Of a DNA stretch of 64,000 nucleotides, positions 60,126-64,000 are shown one piece after another. The number at the start of each line of letters is the position of its first letter. Position 1 is the stretch's first letter. The notes under the pieces were generated by a model. The model searched no databases. It worked only from the letters and a program-made list of their open reading frames with translations, and was not told where the DNA came from. The stretch is from Chrysogorgia sp. JL179-B06. Lineage: Eukaryota; Cnidaria; Anthozoa; Scleralcyonacea; Chrysogorgiidae. The stretch spans positions 312,001 through 376,000 of the forward strand of contig JAYKKM010000474.1 of assembly GCA_035772405.1 (NCBI GenBank). Direction: 5' to 3'. Position numbers and translations under genes: made by a program.

Positions 60126-62950
60126 CATGCCCAATTGACAAGTTATTTTAGAAATTAATTTAGAGATATGTTCCTTAAATGTCAACGATTGATCTGGGTA
60201 TACGCCCAAATATTTATAATAGTTAACTCAATTAACTTTTTGTTCGCCTAGGAATAATTCACAAGAGTCATTACACTTATTATTGAGTTTCTGTTGAGTT
60301 CCAAATATTACAAACTTAGTTTTCTTGGGATGAATAATTAATTCATTATTATAGGACCATTCTAGTAAATGAGATAGCTCCGAGTTTAGTACTTGCACAA
60401 GCTGAGTAATACCAGATGCTGTGTGATAGATTACAGTATCATCAGCAACATTAAGATCTTGGATGACTGTAGACAATTTGGTATATCTGTAACATACATT
60501 GAGAACAGAATTAGCCCCGAGGCACTCCCAATAACACCGGCTGGGCTGTTGACAAGAGACCCCCAACCGTTTTCGATCTGACAGGTAATTTTTCATCCAA
60601 TTATTCTCATTCTGTAAGACTCTAAAACGTTTAAGCTTATTTACGAGTTTGCCATGATCTATAGTATCAAACGCTTTTCTAAAGTCGATAAAGATGGCAC
60701 CAGTGACAAGCCCATTATCCATTGCCCTGCGGATATCATCAGTTTGGTATGCAATAGCTGTTTGTGTTGAATCTTGGCGACGAAATCCACACTGATAAAT
60801 GGAGAAGAGATTTGTCGTCTCTAGATATTGAGTCAACTGCAATTGAACCGATTTCTCCAAGATCTTTGATATACTATTGGCAAGATAGAGATTGGCCGGT
60901 AATTGTCCATATCGTCCTTTTTTCCATCTTTATAAATCATTTTAGCGTGTTTCCACTCCAAAGGAACACACTGTGTATCAATGGAAAGATTTACAATAAG
61001 AGCCAGGGGTACACAAATGTTGGTAGCACAGTCTTTTAATAATCTAGCTGGCACCTCGTCCAACCCCGTTGCCTTAAAAGCTTTTAACTGTGAAAGTTCT
61101 CGATATATAAATCCGATAGAAACTCGTCTTAACTGAAACGATTTGTCTGTATAAGGTAAATCTGTTTGAAGGGAGATTGCTTGTTGTCGTTGATAATTAG
61201 GGAGAGTGTCGACTATACGGGACTTTACGCTTGAAAAATATTCACAAAACGCATTTGCTATGCACTTTGTATTCGTAAGTACCCGAGTCTCGACCTTAAT
61301 TTGATGAACAGACTCCGATTTAACATATTGTTGATGTGGCAAAACCTTTTTTACAGATTTCCAAAAGTTTCGCGGTGAATCTAAGTTCTCCTCAATAAGA
61401 CCACGATTATATGCAGACTTTGTATCTCGAATGGCACCAGTTACTTGGTTTCGAAGTTTACGGTAGATAGCCCAGTCCTCCTCTAAACCAGATCTTTTGG
61501 CTTTACGTAGATTGTAGTCTCGTGAATGAATCAATTTAGTAATATTTCCATTTAACCATGGACAGTGAAGACCACGTACCTTTTTAGTGATTTTTGGAGA
61601 ATGTTTGTCGCTGATTCCCAAGAATATACTCTGGAATGAAGCCCACGCATTATTCACATCAGTGCACGAAGTAACGGAATCGCAAGAGATATATTTCAAG
61701 TCATCGTTCATTGCTTTCGCAGAATATTTATTGTAATTCCGGCATGTTATAACTCGTGGAGCAAATTTCAAAGAGTTCAATTTCCGAACACATCCAACCA
61801 TGCTATGGTCACTTAGACCAATGGGAATTACAGAAGACAAAGCAATATTATGTGAATGAGTAGAGAAAATAACATCAATTAGTGAGCTGGAAATATTGGT
61901 AGATCTAGTCGATTTGTGTATAAGCTGCGGCATATTTAATCTTCTAAAAATATCTTTCAGCTCCTTTGGCTTTGTAGCTCCCTGAGATCTTTTATTAGGC
62001 ATGAAATTTGCATTTAGGTCTCCCATAACAATGATAAGCGCATCATTGATGCTATTTTCCAACTCTGCATTAAAATCCGGTCTCAAAAACTTTGAACCAA
62101 GCGGTGGCCGATAAACAGTTCCCAGTAAAATATTCGTAGATTTTCGAATCAGGATTTCCAACCAAATACTCTCAACCGAGGGAGACTCTAGATCTGTACG
62201 TCTTATCACCGGAATATTATCCAATATATAGACCACAACACCACCTCCTTTTGCACTGTTAGGTCAGTCTCTACGAAAAACGTTATATCCCTCTATAGCT
62301 ATCCCAGGTTAATTTCTGCCGATAAGTGCGTTTCACTAATAAAGAGCATATGGAATACCCCGATATAAGCACTCTTAGTTCATCAACCTTAGGAAGAATC
62401 GAGCGGATATTTAAATGTAGTAACTTTAAGCCCCGTTTATTTACCAAGTTCGTCAACTCCGATATTTCCAGGTAAACTACTGATGCAGCTTCATCATTCT
62501 GAGTTATATTTGAATTAGTAGCACAATTCAAGACGGTGAATGACATAAGACAAGCATTACAAATCCAGTCTTTAGACGAGTTTGCGAGTTCAGCGTATTC
62601 TGTCGATGGCATGTAAATACATTTTGCATAAAACCACCTTTCACAATGCTCGCACCAAAATAGCTCGTGTTACAGTCAGCACATGGGTCAATCACCGGAC
62701 CAGGATTGAGTTCCAAATCACCAGCCATGTACAGGAGACTTAAAGCAATTCCAGATCGATTGAACAAGCGGATACAAGTTACAATAGTCATCTGTGGTGT
62801 TAACGTAGACCATGTGTCAAAACGCTCAGGACATTTCGAGTCTTTTGTACATTCTCGATGGACAAATTTCGGCGATTGAGGGCACCGATAGTGAAAAACC
62901 AACATATAATTGAGAAGCAGGTGATTTCGAGATCTCTTGGAAACGCTTTA
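60126..62950 (-). mobile_element. LINE D (CR1/L2-like), 5' part: 2A peptide, PHD-like finger, endonuclease, RT
   Basis: From right to left: a 5' frame (62905-62528) with YMAGDLELNPGP then CADC; in the next frame CEHCERWFYAKC ... WICNAC completes a PHD-like zinc finger (frameshift near 62.66 kb). The endonuclease-linker-RT frame (62236-60833) has LLGTVYRPPLGSKF, VMGDLNANF, GLSDHSMVGC, KHSPKIT, GLHCPWLN, KATGLDEVPARLLKD and NYRPISILP. The RT continues at 60860-60228 (GAIFIDFRKAFDTIDHGKL, VADDTVIYH). It stops at 60126, where the CCCTTACG MITE entered; the C-terminus is at 53200-52490. Few frameshifts, so relatively young. Confidence 0.9.
62696..62722 (-). other. 2A-like ribosome-skipping motif in LINE D
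   Basis: The minus strand encodes GDLELNPGP, matching the D-x-E-x-N-P-G-P consensus of 2A peptides, preceded by the hydrophobic SLLYMA. Such motifs are known in N-termini of some animal CR1/L2-type LINEs, where they separate an N-terminal peptide from the rest of the protein during translation. Confidence 0.8.
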
Positions 62951-64000
62951 GGCTAAGGAAGAGCAAATATAAGTACAGTATAACACTTAGACGCCGGAGC
63001 TCTAATAGCACAGACTAGTCGCCATCTTGTTATCAATATATTACTTGTAATATACCCAGAATCAATTGACATATAATACCTAACCTATGTTAATACAACG
63101 GCTTCGCCCGGAAGCTCCACCTCACATTGTTTACTAACTACATGAATTTTCTCAGTTTTCTTGTTAAAGTTCAGTTACAAAGGCTGATTGTAATAATAAT
63201 AAATGAAACTAATCAATAACTAACACACGTAACTAAATTTAAGATAAACCACTAAGATTACAAACATTCGATAAGTATTAATGTGGCTAAATTATTTTCT
63301 ATGTTAGAAAAGAAATTGTTAAATGCACTGGAGATAGATTTGCATGCTATCAGTGAATACAGTTTCATGCTCATTACCCATTGGACTAATAATGAGATTA
63401 AAACATTGTGATTTTTAAGATATCAACTATTTTTTATAAACTATCAATTTTATGATGTTTGATTATGGTGTAAATAACTAATACTGCTTTTTAAATACTG
63501 TTTTAGATAATAATGTGGACAGGTCCTCTATTTATAACAGCTTTTATTAGCTGAAAGAGATAACCTGTATAAATAAAGATTATTATTATTATTATTATTA
63601 TTAATACTTGAAATTTATTTGAAATAAAATAATAGTGATAATAATAATAGGAATAATAAGAGGAATAATAATTCTTATAATAGTCACCTTTACTAATTTT
63701 TATTAGACGATTTAATTTGTTTCCATATAATTTAAATTTATTGATAATATATCGACCTAGATTTAATATATATTTTTATAGAAGCTGTTTTTAATTCTCA
63801 ATGTTTTCATGCCTGAAGTTATCCATCTCTGCTGCCTTAATGAATATGTTTGTCAATTATTTTTGTTAACCAAGAATGAAATGGATCAAACATTTCATTA
63901 ACATTATTAGAAGATTCTACATTCCAATCTGAAGTAGTATAATATACAAACTTTGTCTGCTGTGGTATAATTAATTCAGGATCCAGATTAGAAATAGTAA
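62951..64000. other. AT-rich DNA, no gene recognised
   Basis: Very AT-rich sequence with an (ATT)n microsatellite at 63578-63604 and degenerate ATAATAATAGGAATAATA repeats to about 63680. No domain, inverted terminus or RNA gene is seen. Confidence 0.6.

Overview
The window is a piece of invertebrate metazoan nuclear genome. I infer this from a spliced host gene with GT-AG introns and from dense animal-type transposons: CR1/L2-like LINEs with 2A peptides, Ty3/Gypsy, BEL/Pao, pogo-like and TTAA-target MITEs, and a Polinton/Maverick. The phylum cannot be settled from sequence alone; a cnidarian or another marine invertebrate is a guess. No rRNA gene, CRISPR array or convincing functional tRNA gene was found.

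The centrepiece is a complete Polinton/Maverick at 8342-25528 (17,187 bp). It has 439-bp terminal inverted repeats that I read as identical, termini AG...CT, and a perfect 6-bp target duplication AGTTAA. Its left half is transcribed leftward: a penton-like minor capsid protein, a chromodomain integrase, a coiled-coil protein, a split membrane protein, a split double-jelly-roll major capsid protein, a packaging ATPase and two small proteins. The centre is transcribed rightward from a 17-bp divergent gap: a split conserved virion-type protein, a fibre-like protein, membrane proteins, a BRO-N/VRR-NUC/zinc-finger protein, several small membrane or coiled-coil proteins, a zinc-ribbon protein split by a frameshift and a 59-aa zinc-finger protein. 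A protein-primed DNA polymerase B (leftward) closes the right end. Together these could copy DNA from the ends (pPolB), integrate (integrase), build and fill a capsid (capsid proteins, ATPase) and perhaps attach to cells (fibre-like protein). No maturation protease was recognised. Four genes are cut by frameshifts although the terminal repeats look fresh, so assembly indels, early decay and recoding all remain possible.

Left flank (1-8341): AT-rich DNA, palindromic and tandem repeats, a LINE relic containing a TTAA MITE and a second LINE tail, two more LINE relics, MITEs and hairpins.

Right flank (25529-44400): LINE debris, a GC-box minisatellite, nested MITEs, and a four-exon host gene (32148-43581, 123 aa, NTF2-like/SnoaL or DUF4440-like) with a TATA box and poly(A) signal. 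Its 7.9-kb first intron holds a BEL/Pao relic with a pogo-like MITE in it, plus further MITEs; later introns contain a tRNA-bearing giant palindrome and another TTAA MITE.

44400-64000 is almost wholly retrotransposon, all on the minus strand: LINE C interrupted by LINE B, a BEL/Pao relic, and LINE D interrupted by a MITE that is itself interrupted by a Ty3/Gypsy element with identical 128-bp LTRs. The last kilobase is AT-rich and featureless.
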